Shown here in pieces: positions 20,651 to 30,880 of a stretch of DNA of 52,000 nt; the stretch's first letter is position 1; the number at the start of each line of letters is the position of its first letter. Location of the stretch: positions 64,001 through 116,000 of the forward strand of contig CAUYUJ010012202.1 of NCBI GenBank assembly GCA_963575745.1, written 5' to 3'. The translations under genes and the position numbers were made by a program. The notes below the pieces were generated by a model. The model did no database searches. It was not told the origin of the DNA and worked only from the letters and a program-made list of their open reading frames with translations. The DNA comes from Prorocentrum cordatum. Lineage: Eukaryota > Sar > Dinophyceae > Prorocentrales > Prorocentraceae.

Positions 20651-21052
20651 CTAGTACGTCTCCTCGGTGTCGGAGTCGCGAGTGCGCCCCCACTTCGGCA
20701 GGTGCCCCCGCTGTTCATCAGCTACAGTGATCAGCACACTTTGATATGGAACCATCTGTGTAGGTATGGTACAGAGGTCCTCTGGTGGAGTTGCCTCTAG
20801 CAGTTCCCTTTCTCTTTCTTGTAATTCTGCATGCCACACTTCCATTACATGTGACTCGAGACCAGCCTCTGATTCTTCGTAAATCGTAGGAAACCGCCCG
20901 TCATCATGTGGTGGTTCGGCTTCTGCGGCTTCTCTTGTGGTTCCCTCCGGTGTCGGTGTATCCACCAATTCGTGAAATCTTGACATGTCCTGATTATCCC
21001 GGCAAAGCAACCTAACAGCCATGTGTAGGAGCATCTCTGGGTCGAACAGCAT
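20651..21052 (-). pseudogene. Acidic linker between integrase and RT
   Basis: A 133-codon Glu/Asp-rich frame (PTPEGTTREAAEAEPPHDDG, FPTIYEESEAGLES, HAELQERERELLEATPPED) ending GRTRDSDTEE at a stop just before the RT block. No catalytic motif is visible. Linkers of this acidic type are common between copia integrase and RT. It is cut from the integrase C-terminus by the repeat block at about 21075-23395. Confidence 0.65.
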
Positions 21053-21495
21053 GTCGATGTATCATATGCACGAACTTAAAGCGGGCGCGTTACGTTAGGA
21101 GGAGGGATCAAGGAGAGGAGGCCGGCGAGGGGGGGGCTGTGCCCATCCGAGGGAACGGGGCAGCCCCCCCCGCCCCAAAAAATGCTTCGGCCTCTCAAGG
21201 CCCCCCCCGCTCCACGAATCCCATTGGGGGGTCGAGATCCCCGCTCCGCAGTGGGATTCGCGGAACGGGGCGCCCCCCAGGTGCTTGTTATCTTCGCGCT
21301 GGCGCCGGCAGTGTGCACCTGAGGGAGCGCGGGTTGAAATGAGTGAGGGATCAGGAAGGATGTGGAGGGGCGTTCCGCTCTGAAGCGTCCTCACAATCTG
21401 GCAAAACCGCAACCCCTCCCCGGGGGCACCGCGCGTGCTGGACCAGGCACATGCGTCGCCCTAAGTCGGCGCGCACATATGAGAGGCCCATGTTT

Positions 21496-21615
21496 GTGTG
21501 TCTGTCCCCCAGGAAGGCCCGACATGGCGAGCAGAAGACCCGAATAATTCGCCCGGTGTGTCTGTCCCCCAGGAAGGCCCGACATGGCGAGCAGAAGGCC
21601 CGAATAATTCGTCCG
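21496..21615. repeat. 60-bp tandem duplication
   Basis: Units starting GTGTGTCTGTCCCCCAGG at 21496 and 21556 are almost identical through CCCGAATAATTCG. Confidence 0.9.
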
Positions 21616-21910
21616 AGGGGCTCCCCAGAGGGGCTCCCCAGAAGGGCGCAGGGAGCCTTCCTCAGAGCCCTGGTGCGCACGACCTTGGCCGAAGGCCATC
21701 AGATATGCAAGTACAACAGTTCATGCAGGAATCTCTTGTGCATGTGCTGGTGCCACTGCTGCGAGCAGGCAGTGGAACGAGCGAGGAGGGGGTATCAACC
21801 TTGACCGCCCGCCCCCGCCCCCTTCCCTTGACCGCGCTCCGCGGCCGGGCGCAAGCGCGGCCGGTCGGGGCAGCCGGCCGGGGCAGCCGGCCGGGGCAGC
21901 CGGCCGCCCT

Positions 21911-22890
21911 CCCCTCCTGCTCGTCCTCCTCCTCCTCCTCCTGCTCGTCCTCGTGCTCCTCCTGCTCGTCCTCTTTCTCCTGCTCCTCCTCCTCCTCCTC
22001 CCTCCTCTTTCTCCTGCTCCTCCTCCTCCTCCTCCTCCTCCTCCTCTTCCTCCTGCTCGTCCTCGTTCTCGTCCTCCTCGTCTTGCTCGTCCTCCTCCTC
22101 CTGGTGCTCTCCTCCTCCTCCTCCTCCTCCTCCTCCTCCTCCTCCTCCTCCTCCTCCTCCTCCTCCTCCTGGTGGTCCTCGTTCTCCTCCTCCTGGTGCT
22201 CTCCTCCCCCCCCTCCTCCTCCTCGTCCTCCTCCTCCTCCTCCTCCTCGTCCTCCTCCTCCTCTTCCTCCTCCTCCTCCTCCTCCTCCTCCTCCTCCTCC
22301 TCCTCCTCCTCCTGGTAGTCCTCCCCCTCCCCTCCTCCTCCTCCTCCTCCTCCTCCTCCTCTTCCTGGTCGTCCTCGTTCTCGTCCTCCTCGTCTTGCTC
22401 GTCCTCCTCCTCCTGGTGTTCTCTCCTCCTCCTCCTCCTCCTCCTCCTCCTCCTCCTCCTCCTCCTCCTCCTCCTCCTCCTGGTGGTCCTCGTTCTCCTC
22501 CTCCTGGTGCTCTCCCCCCCCTCCTCCTCCTCGTCCTCCTCCTCCTCCTCCTCCTCTCCTCCTCCTCCTCTCCTCCTCCTCCTCCTCCTCCTCCTCCTCC
22601 TCCTCCTCCTCCTCCTCCTCCTCCTCCTCCTCCTCCTCCTCCTCCTCCTCCCTCCTCCTCCTCCTCCTCCTCCTCCTCCTGGTAGTCCTCCCCCTCCCCT
22701 CCTCCTCCTCCTCCTCCTCCTCTTCCTGGTCGTCCTCCTCCTCCTGGTCGTCCTCCTCCTCCTGCTCGTCCTCCTCCTCCTCCTGCTCGTCCTTCTTCTC
22801 CTGCTCCTCCTGCTCCTCGTCCTGCTCCTGCTCGTCCTCGTCCTCCTGGTCTTGCTCGTCCTCCTCCTCGTCGTGCTCTTGCCCCTGCTG
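21911..22890. repeat. Long (CCT)n / (TCC)n pyrimidine microsatellite
   Basis: Nearly 1 kb of TCC units, interrupted by TCG, TGC and CTGGTGC words that recur in blocks of about 300 bp (CTCCTCCTGGTGCTCTCC near 22187, 22412 and 22497). Strand asymmetry is extreme: almost no A on the plus strand. Frames across it are Leu/Ser/Pro- or Glu/Arg/Gly-rich artefacts. Confidence 0.95.
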
Positions 22891-22892
22891 AA

Positions 22893-23303
22893 AATGTGGC
22901 CCAGGAATGGAGTTCTGGGAAGTCGAAGAGCACGAAGTTGCCTACAGTTGGCTACGGGCATTCAAAATGTGGCCCGGGAATGGAGTTCTGGGAACTCGAA
23001 GAGCACGAAGTGGCCTACAGTTGGCTCCGGGCATTCAAAATGTGGCCCGGGAATGGAGTTCTGGGAACTCGAAGAGCACGAAGTGGCCTACAGTTGGCTC
23101 CGGGCATTCAAAATGTGGCCCGGGAATGGAGTTCTGGGGACTCGAAGACCACGAAGTGGCCTACAGTTGGCTCCGGGCATTCAAAATGTGGCCCGGGAAT
23201 GGAGTTCTGGGAAGTCGAAGAGCACGAAGTGGCCTACAGTTGGCTCCGGGCATTCAGAATGTGGTCCGGGAATGGAGTTCTGGGAGTCGAAGAGCACGAA
23301 GTG
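22893..23303. repeat. 73-bp satellite, 5.6 copies
   Basis: Units beginning AATGTGGCCCGGGAATGGAG start at 22893, 22966, 23039, 23112, 23185 and 23258, exactly 73 bp apart and about 95% identical. The first follows the pyrimidine microsatellite directly and the last is truncated into copia-like flank sequence. Confidence 0.95.
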
Positions 23304-23395
23304 TGTGACTGTTGGCTTAAAACGACTTCTGCGGCACCCTGTCCGGCACCCGCCCAGACCCCCCTGTGGAGTCATCTGCTGCTTCCTTTTGACAC

Positions 23396-24234
23396 CACTA
23401 GAAACCTATCAGAAAAAGCTGTTAGGTAATCAAAACCTGCTTGAGGTTTGGTGGACTTTAAGCATTGAATAATTCTCGAATGTGCTGATCCAGTTATATC
23501 GTGTATATTCAGAGCAGTACTTTCTGCTTCATAATAATAGATTCCTGGATTCACGTCGTTGTCATAGTGAACCAATGTGCAACTGTCAGCATAAGTAACC
23601 GGAGGCAGCTTATGAACTCTTGGCTAGCCCGATTGAAACTACATTCTCAATGCGGAAGAAGTTTCTGATAAGGCACTGTAGCGCTAGATGTACCTTAGGA
23701 GAGAGACGGCTTGCACTCGTCACCTGAGGTGTCCCTTTCTTGGTCGGCACATAGCCAAAGGTCAGAGCAGGTCTCCCCGCTGATAGACTGACCACGAATG
23801 TCAACGCTGTGCGTAGTGCCGTGTTGTCGGAGCCAATCTCTCGGGCTTTCAGTGCTTCAATATATAGTGAATGTCTTGCACCGCCGTATTGTACGTGAAC
23901 ATCTCGATTGTCCACTCGGATGATGACCTGACCCCTGTCGGGATCATTCTTTACAACTGGGAGCGGGCCATTTCAGCCTCCCCAGTCATCCTTCGTGGTC
24001 GTGGGGCGATGATAATCGACCAAGTCTCCTTCATCGTAATAGTGCTGACCAGTAATAGTCGCTTTAGTGCGTAAGGCACGATTGGTCTTAGCTACTGCTG
24101 TGGCCTGTGTGATAGCGTCAATACATACCCTGCGTATCGTCTGCTCAGGATAATGGTCCGACGTTTCCGTCGGCTGCTCGTGGTCCAGGACAGGTAGGTC
24201 AGGGAGCATTGCTGGTTGCCGTCCGAACAGAGCG
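23396..24234 (-). pseudogene. C-terminal region of copia-like integrase
   Basis: Minus-strand pieces continue the integrase. 24590-23973 includes AFTFYNKVSPYNALFGRQPAML, the NxLPYxxLxGxxP region of copia integrases, and GQHYYDEGDLVDYHRP. 23915-23610 includes VDNRDVHVQYGGARHSLY and LTFGYVPTKKGTPQV. 23575-23400 includes SAHSRIIQCLKSTKPQAGF. At least two frame changes and a TAA near 23610 separate them. The segment ends at the nested repeat block. Confidence 0.75.
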
Positions 24235-24905
24235 TTATATGGTGACACCTTGTTGTAGAAAGTGAACGCGTTGGCGGCGAACAAGGCCTCGTGCAGTAGT
24301 CGGGGTGAACACAAGAGGTATGTCCAAGCTATTGAGTTCAGCTTCCATGACGTGAGATAGATGACGTAGGATGCCACTTCTGGCCTCAATCGTCGTAGCG
24401 TGCTGTCCGCGCGCACGTATCCTAAGTTCAGTGCGTTTTGCCTTGAGGACTGCTTTCGCAGTGCCGTTGTTAAGGGTACCCTCTCCGTCGGAGTAGAATA
24501 CCTTTGCAGGTCCAAACTGCATCCAGCAATGATAATGTGCATCCAGGATACTTGACATAGTCTTGCCTGGTATCTCAATCCCAGTAGCATATCGTATACA
24601 GCGATCGATGCTATGGAAGATTCGGTGTTCTTTCTTGTAGAACATTAGATCACATTCCACTTCTTCATTAAATTTGCCAAGCAGTGCGGTGGAGGGCATA
24701 CTAGTATGCCCGGGCTTGCCCCAAGCTCTGCACTCCCGACATGCGTCGCATATACCTTTAATCGGGTTGAGTCCTACACTGTCCAGACTTATCTTGCTTA
24801 AGATGAGTCTCATCTTAGGCTCTTTCGCATGGAACCAACGCAGGTGTAGCTTTCCGCAGTTCGCGTGTTACTTACCACGCTAGAGTCAAGGCTTCGTGAA
24901 TTTTG
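24235..24905 (-). pseudogene. Copia-like integrase, zinc finger and catalytic core
   Basis: The HHCC finger is visible as HLRWFH near 24845 (one-base frameshift just upstream) and CDACREC at residues 23-29 of the 24813-24235 frame. The catalytic triad follows: EVECDLMFYK, FYSDGEGTLNN, and ATTIEARSG, with 33 residues between second Asp and Glu. The triad is complete, but a frameshift near 24300 breaks the link to the C-terminal part. The enzyme would insert the cDNA. Position between cysteine-rich region and RT confirms copia order. Confidence 0.85.
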
Positions 24906-25329
24906 TAAACTGGTTTGTACATCGAACCGTGACCATTCTGGTAGTCGTGGTCGCGCAGCAGGGTTGCCCGCTGGTGGTGGAGGAAGTGCTTCTCCACCGT
25001 GTTGTCAACCACGTCTGACTCTCACCTGTGGTAGTCGGAGATGGCCATTCGAACAACCAGCTCCGCCCGAGGCAGGTTGCCCTGCAGCAGGTTCAGCAGC
25101 ATGTCTGCCTACAGTAATGTCGTGACTGCTCCCGCCCGCTGTAGGTCCAGCTCTCGAGCCGGGTCTTGGTGCTCTTAGCTGCGGCTGGCCCCTCGGGTGG
25201 TGGTGCTGCTGGCTCAGCAGGAGCTGGCGGTGCAGCTCCTGCTGCCGGTTCGGCGGGAACCGGTGGTATCTGTCCATGATTGTCGGGCAGCTTCCACGGC
25301 TTGGCAAACTTGCATTTGCCGGGTGTTAG
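24906..25329 (-). pseudogene. Low-complexity linker upstream of integrase
   Basis: Frames are Pro/Ala/Gln-rich (25307-25005) with two copies of the 14-bp hairpin motif (24958, 25072). No domain. Likely the flexible stretch between the cysteine-rich module and integrase. Confidence 0.4.
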
Positions 25330-25575
25330 TTAGTGCCCAGGCTGGTTTCTACCGTAGTTCTTCTTACACCTCGGACATTCCCAATGGTGGTCGCCCTTAT
25401 CGCACCACTTGCAATGTCTCGGATCTCTATCATGTGAGGGAGAACGCACGTTAACATTATCCGCGCAAGCGGGACACCCGAGCCCTCCCGAGGGTGGTCT
25501 CGGAATTGAGCAATCAGGTTGCCGAGGGAGGCTCGGATCGTCCAAATCGCATCCCCTCGCGTTGGTGACCAGCAC
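25330..25575 (-). pseudogene. Cysteine-cluster module of the copia-like polyprotein
   Basis: An 81-codon frame with paired cysteines and histidines: GCPACADN, SPSHDRDPRHCKWCDKGDHH, WECPRCKKNYGRNQPGH. The CxxC ... HxxxxxxxC/CxxC spacing suggests two zinc-ribbon-like units rather than a retroviral CCHC knuckle. It lies between the methyltransferase-like module and integrase. Function is not known. Nucleic-acid binding is an inference from the metal-ligand pattern and context. Confidence 0.65.
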
Positions 25576-25679
25576 GGTGGACGAATAAGGGTGGCCATGG
25601 AAAGGATCACGAGGTACCTGGAAGAGAGCGTGTGCGGCTTAACAGCCTCGACCAAAAGCGACTGCATCTTTGGAGTATA

Positions 25680-26270
25680 TTGTGCAGCCATGGACAGTTC
25701 CCTGTTACATACCGACGCATGCTTATGGTGACCAATACATCGTTTTCGTTCAAAAGGGGTGAGTAAAAGGCGATGGTTGGCCATGATCCCAGTCGGCTCT
25801 CGTATCAGTACCCCCAATCTCAGTCACGTAAGCCAGTAGTGCATTGATACATGTTCACCTTGCAAGTGCCCTTGCTTTTGGCAAACGTAGTCCATGGTGG
25901 TATCTGATCCACCCAAGTACCCACAGGTTGTTCTCGTAAGTAGGATCGTCGAAGATCGTTCTGACGTATAGCCACCCTCCCAAAGAACTTGATATGTGGC
26001 AAATCTTCTTTATGATGTTCATACCAGGTGCCGTAGTTAACCTGCGCATTGGAATGCGAAGGTAACCCAGTTGTTCTGCAGTTGGGTTGTATCATGACAA
26101 CTTTGACAACACAAACGCCCAGATAGTGCATCGCTACATCTGGAACATCCTTGCTACCAAGCTCAACAAAGACACGTTTGTCGAGGTTTTCCCCTGGGAC
26201 AGACCTCTGCTGAATGCTAGCTGAGAGATGCCTCCACTTCCTCCGCGCAATTCCAACATATCTACCTTGT
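25680..26270 (-). pseudogene. Methyltransferase-like module of the copia-like polyprotein
   Basis: Around 26266-26225 the minus strand reads VDMLELRGGSGGIS, resembling the SAM-binding motif I of C5-type DNA methyltransferases (DLFxGxGG). Further on, IQPNCRTTGLPS (26131-25820 frame) sits where motif IV (PPC or PNC with catalytic Cys) would be, followed by YLREQPVGTWV, and ANHRLLLTPFERKRCIGHHKH in the next frame. Stops and frameshifts interrupt it. I infer a captured Rossmann-fold methyltransferase. Activity cannot be judged from sequence. It is unusual for copia elements in general. Confidence 0.55.
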
Positions 26271-26470
26271 TGTGTCGTCCATAATACAGAGTGGGGGTCA
26301 TGGAAAATACATCTGCATAGGATTCAGCAGGTTGCCCCGCAAGTAGCGCGATGAAAGTCCCCCCTTCATCGTCACTGTCCGTGTCGGAGTTAAGAGGTAC
26401 GTCGGTGTAGGAAGCACTACATCCGAGTCCTTTCAGGTAATCTCCACAGTCGTCGTTACCTTCTTCGACT

Positions 26471-26859
26471 AGTTTGGGTAGACTGCGTGGTTTGATGCCT
26501 GCTTATTTGTCTTATTTATGTTTCTCTGTTTGTTTATGCCTGGCATCGGTTGGTAGTGCTATATGTTGCTCAGTCCCAGGTGGAGTGGGTGTCGGAAATT
26601 CGGGAATAGAGGGGAGCACGCGGCCGCGCTCAATCGAAGGGGGAGGGAGACGATCGCCATCGGTGATCGCCACTCGCCTTGGGCGTGGACGTGAGCTCCC
26701 GTGTCCGAGGAGAGTCGGTTCCAGCTGCTCCCAGTACAGTCGAGTATGGATGTTGGTGACACCATGGGGCAATGGTGCGTTGTAATTCTGCGCGATAGGC
26801 TGGTCCTGGATCTTGATGTATTGGATGATCGTGTTGTCGTCCAGGTTCATCGTTACCCG
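26471..26859 (-). other. Linker region of the copia-like element, no domain seen
   Basis: The minus frame 26850-26512 is Pro/Arg/Thr-rich (RPRRVAITDGDRLPPPS, EFPTPTPPGTEQ). It may be a genuine flexible linker of the polyprotein. There is no catalytic or metal-binding motif. Confidence 0.4.
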
Positions 26860-27832
26860 TCAGACAACATGGTCCCACTCAGGGCCATTCTTAGGAGACT
26901 GAACGAAAGTTCGAGCTCCTTTATCCACTCGAGTGCGGATATTAAGATGTACAGCGCTTGTGTGGTTTCTCTGCATCTTATGTCGATCCATCTGATCGAT
27001 CAACCTTGCGGTCATGATCGCTAGGTATCTTGTTGCGCCATTCGGCCTTCTGAGCTCCCTGCCCGTACCAACCCAGGACATGCTCAGTGGGTTGTGCAAG
27101 TTTCCCTGCTGTTTTGCATGTGCATCGCCATAGGTTGGTCGGGATGCGCGTACAGGTAGATGCCACTTGCAGATATGACCCGCTGGGCAACGCATTAGAA
27201 CGGTCGTACTTGAGGCCGAAGTGGCAGAACCGCATACGCATGACTTGTAAATCAAGATCTTCAATAGCGTCTCGCATGGGACCTTGTTTCCAAAAACATC
27301 CCGGTGGTCCCACAAGCACAATAGTCATGCGTAGAGCCCGAGTTTTGGTCATCAAATTTTGGATGCGCTGATCATGTTACCCTGCCCGCTTGCCAGGCAG
27401 TCTCACATGCCAGTCGGCAGGTGTTGCCACCCACACCAGTGGGTAATCACCCGAGAGTAGAGGACCCAAATACTGTGTACCAGTGGAGGTCATGACCTCT
27501 GCATGTGTAACGCGGTCACACATGTAGCCACGGGCTCGGAAATCAGCGCAAGCTGTCCGCGCATCTTCAAGAACACATGCACGAGAGTGATAATGATGCG
27601 ATGGCCCTTCTCTTTCTGTAGCGGCCACACAGCCAGGAACACTGCTGTCCGCGGCAGCCGCGCAGCCGGGCTGGCCACTGTCCCTGGCGCGCACAGCCGG
27701 CGCCTGGGAAAATAATGGAGGTTTCCCCCCACGCTTGCTGACAGAACCTGAATGTTCGGCCTGTCTGAGCAAGCGCGAGTGGCCGTGGCGCGCGCCTGCC
27801 CCCGTCACTCGTTTGGCGATGGGGGCGTCCAA
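26860..27832 (-). pseudogene. Conserved-looking domain of unknown function, upstream of methyltransferase module
   Basis: Reading 27832-27377 then 27355-26978, the protein has CADFRARGYMCDRVTHAEVM, STGTQYLGPLLSGDYPLVWV and TPADWHVRLPGKRAG, then VLVGPPGCFWKQGP, RMRFCHFGLKYDRSNALPSG and CTRIPTNLWRCTCK. These pieces have the balanced composition of a folded domain. In my recollection they recur upstream of the methyltransferase-like module in related dinoflagellate polyproteins. No catalytic residues can be assigned. Frame changes occur near 27370. Confidence 0.5.
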
Positions 27833-28220
27833 ATGCCTGTGCCATGCTGCGCTGCGGAGCCGCTGCTCGAAGTAAAGATATCAAACTTCTCAGCGGCATC
27901 ATCCCCTTCCGCAGGTGTCCCATCGGGCGGCGTCCACCTCGTGCCCTCCTCGTAGATGGCCTGATATATCTTCGCTTGGAAATTGCGCAAAGCGAAGTCC
28001 TTGTCGGCCGAGGTCGGGTTGCTCCCGAAGTACGCATTCCTGCGATGCCAAGTCTTCAAGGCGTTATTCACCAAAGACTGGATCGTGAACGTGAGCGTCT
28101 CCTCGTTGATGGACGAGCCGACGCCCTTGGTCTCCTGTGACATCATATGTATGAGCATCGCTCATAGCAGATGTCCTCGCGGCTGGCACTGGATCCAATG
28201 CCTCTTTGACGAGCAGTGGA
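27833..28220 (-). pseudogene. Short open segment between protease and unknown domain
   Basis: Minus frame 28158-27805 includes TFTIQSLVNNALKTWHRRNA, ADKDFALRNFQAKIYQAIYE and AEGDDAAEKFDIFTSSSGS. It looks coding (amphipathic, acidic) but matches no domain I know. It probably belongs to the same polyprotein. Confidence 0.4.
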
Positions 28221-28982
28221 TCATCTTCGCACTGAGGATTGGCCGTGATAGTAAACGACATCGGCGCATTTATCCTCAGTAGCAGTCCCGTACTCATCGG
28301 CCTTGAGTGCCAAGTGTCCAGAAGCAGTCTTCATCAAATCAAGCACTCTGGCCCCCTCTCCAAGTAGGATCTTGTACATCTCAGCGCCAGGGCTGATCAT
28401 CTTCTCGCGCCCCTGCCCCAGGATCAGGATGGCCCTCATGTTGGACATGTTTCTCAGACCCAGGATAGCAGGGAGGTTCTCCCCAGAACCCTCAGCTACA
28501 TTTGCTGAGTAAGTGTCAAGTCTCGGCACAGCCGGTGTCCCCGCCGGATCTCCTCTTTCTTTGAACGCAATCTTGAAGCGCAGGGGCTTATCGCATATCG
28601 CGGCGCCATGTCCCACTCCGGACACGTAGAGCCTCCTCGCCAGGTTCAGCCTCTTGATGGCGTGTCCGTGGGAACGAGGTGCCTGTTCGAAGGTCTGTGC
28701 CGTCTCTAAACCAATAACATTAATATTACTGTCAATATCCAGGATAATCATCAACATGCCATGTATCATGCTCCCACTGTTGGCTGCCAAGGCTAGATCG
28801 TGGCGTTCACCCAATAGTCCTGGCACTTCAGACAATGTCGTACCGCGCATGCCTTTGCGGTGCCTCTGCTCCAACACCCAGTCGTTCCGTGACAAAGGTG
28901 TAAAGACGCTCATATATCCACGGGCCTCTTCTTCCGTAGTCGGATTCCTGTTCATAGATCCTGGAGGTGTGATACTCGTCAT
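28221..28982 (-). pseudogene. Retropepsin-like aspartic protease
   Basis: A 253-codon frame. MLMIILDIDSNINVIG at residues 76-91 matches the retropepsin active-site loop (hydrophobics, D-x-G/S), though the usual D-T/S-G reads DIDS here. YVSGVGHGAAIC follows near residue 119, and NLPAILGLRNM near 169 is the hydrophobic-hydrophobic-Gly end of the fold. It would mature the polyprotein. It overlaps the end of the RING frame by about 155 bp, implying a frameshift there. An inserted hairpin motif (GDPAGTPAVP, residues 144-153) lies between two conserved strands. Confidence 0.7.
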
Positions 28983-30117
28983 CGGTGTATGGGTGTGATG
29001 CAGAGGTAGTGGGCAGGTTCAGACACGCATCCTCGACTGCGCGCATGCCCATGTGGCCACCTGTGTTTACCATCAACACAGCGTGCAGCATGTCGCGTTC
29101 GGATATCGCACTGCCGCTACGCGCGCTCACTGGGCTCTCTGTCCCACGCTGATTGCGTGGACGAATGTCTCGCCCATATGGCATGTACGCGTGTGGAGAC
29201 TGAAGCCACTGAGCACTCCTGTCAGTAGCCCTCTCCATACGCCTCAACCACGCGTCATTAACTGGCGCCGAAGGTGGTGCTGACGTAGCAGGTGCCCCTG
29301 CATTGTTAGCGGTCTCTGCGACCAGTGGCATAGGCGTGTCTACAGCAGGTGCCCCTGCAGGTGTGGTGGCCTCCGTCACTAGCCCCGCGCTGGCTGATGA
29401 TGCAGGTTGCCCCGCTGGTGTCGTCGTCGAGACTACCGCATTGCCCCTCATCATCGCCGTGACGCGGTTGAGCTCTCCACGGAGGTCCCTGAGTTCGTTC
29501 TCCCCTCGGAGTATATCTTCACGACGGTTGGGTGACTCCTGATCTTTGGTAAGGGCGTAGTGGAACTCGGCTGTGATTAAGCCAACACCCTTGCATATGG
29601 CGCAGGGGGCCTCAGTTGCGGAACATTCCATGCTCCCAGCCAACTGTCGATCCACATGAGCATGTGCAACTCGATCCCAGCACTGCGCGTGGAATATGTG
29701 GCCGCACTGGGCCCTCCAGACTTTATCGTGGTTCATGAAATGGTCCAGGCATATGGCACACTTGTGGAAGTCGCCGTCACTGATGATGGGCGGTGTTGCC
29801 GATGGCCTGATACGCGTCTGTCGCTCCAGAGTGGTCTCACCAGCTTCGTATCGAATCGGTGAAACCGTCGGTAGCTGCATGGCTGCAAGCATAGCTGGAC
29901 TGATCGCAGGTGCCCCTGCTGCAATGGCAATTAGGGAGCCCACAAAGGACGTGCGCGCCCAGCTATGCACATGAGCACGGCCCGTCGATCCGCGAGACTG
30001 GCCGCGGGAAACGAACATTTGCGCAATGCGTACTCTCAAAAGCAGCGTAGATTCATGTACGTGTACGTCCTTCTTTCGCTCCTGAGAAATAGCAGGTTGC
30101 CCCGCACGGCTCAGCAC
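28828..30117 (-). pseudogene. Copia-like polyprotein segment with RING-H2 finger
   Basis: A 429-codon frame. Residues 120-175 form a complete RING-H2 pattern: C120 and C123, C138, H140, H143, C146, C172, C175 (CAICLDHF, CGHIFHAQC, CAICK). RING-H2 domains usually recruit E2 ubiquitin-conjugating enzymes. The rest is low-complexity with five Ala-Gly-(Gln/Ala)-Pro-Ala insertions at residues 5-9, 67-71 and about 236-280. Position is between Gag and protease. Either the element captured a ubiquitin-ligase-type domain, or the finger serves structurally. All eight ligands are intact although the element is decayed. Confidence 0.75.
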
Positions 30118-30119
30118 TG

Positions 30120-30880
30120 TTAGCCTGGCGCTCCTGGTTGCGATGCTGGCGGGCTGGCCTGCTGCGCCTCATGCATGGCAAGGATCTCAGGGCGCAGCCC
30201 TCCCATGGTCGATGGCACTACTAGGCCTGGGGCCTGTTGCTGCACATCTTGGTTCATGGGGCCGGCCGGATATCCATAATGAGGGATCTGGACTGGCACA
30301 CCTGATGCATACCCTGAGCCACGCGTCAGCTGAGACTGGTAGAGGTCGTCGGCCGTCGCCCGGACATACGGGTTTTCGGGCTGTGTTCCCACTCGGGGAG
30401 TGTTACTTACCTGAGCGTGATAGTCAGGGTGAAAAGGGTAGTCCATTGGCGCTGCTGTGGGACGGTCGGCAGCCGTTGGATCGTATGTCGGATGACTGAA
30501 AAATGCTGGCACGTATCCAAGCCGATTGGGGTTGTCTGGTGATGGATTTGGTTCCGGAACATACTCTCAAGGCGGCGTCCAGGTGGCGCTGGGGAGGTCA
30601 ATGCCATCCGTACGCACACTCTGAGCGGCTTCACGCATCTGCCGGTACATCCGTTCTTGCTGACCAACCGACCTCTCGGTTCCCTGTACACCACATTGGT
30701 CAGGAAAAGCAGGTTGCCCCGCATGTGGACGCGGCGATGCACATGGCGATGTCGCCTGTAAAGCCTGATATAGCTGCGGGTTAATTCGAATGCTTTGGAG
30801 CCTCGCCTGTAGGCTGTCTGCGCTCCCAGCACTCTGTGGAGTACCGAATTGAATTGTGGCCCTGCTCACTGGAGCAAATT
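30120..30880 (-). pseudogene. Pro/Gln-rich Gag-region segment
   Basis: Minus frames 30512-30120 (RGSGYASGVPVQIPHYGYPAG, STMGGLRPEILAMHEAQQ) and 30869-30567 (SADSLQARLQSIRINPQLYQ, FRQMREAAQ-like) are Pro/Gln/Ala-rich and lack domains. They continue the long reading region between the CCHC Gag and the RING finger, with a TAA at 30120 and a frame change near 30550. Confidence 0.5.

Larger units (their letters stand above)
21075..23395. other. Repeat block nested within copia-like pol
   Basis: Copia-like coding stops near 21060 on one side and resumes near 23400 (FDYLTAFSDRF) on the other. The interval holds GC-rich unique sequence (21075-21490), a 60-bp duplication, a long pyrimidine microsatellite and a 73-bp satellite. 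No ORF with a domain is present. Exact junctions, terminal repeats and target duplications were not resolved. Confidence 0.65.

Noticed and set aside
21498-22961. Frames of about 390-420 codons across the TCC microsatellite
   Set aside because: Translations are Leu/Ser/Pro or Glu/Arg/Gly runs from simple repeats.
23767-23780. Hairpin-like GCAGGTCTCCCCGC read as AGRPA in the integrase C-terminus
   Set aside because: The residues fit the expected integrase sequence without an insertion, so I did not count it as a motif copy.
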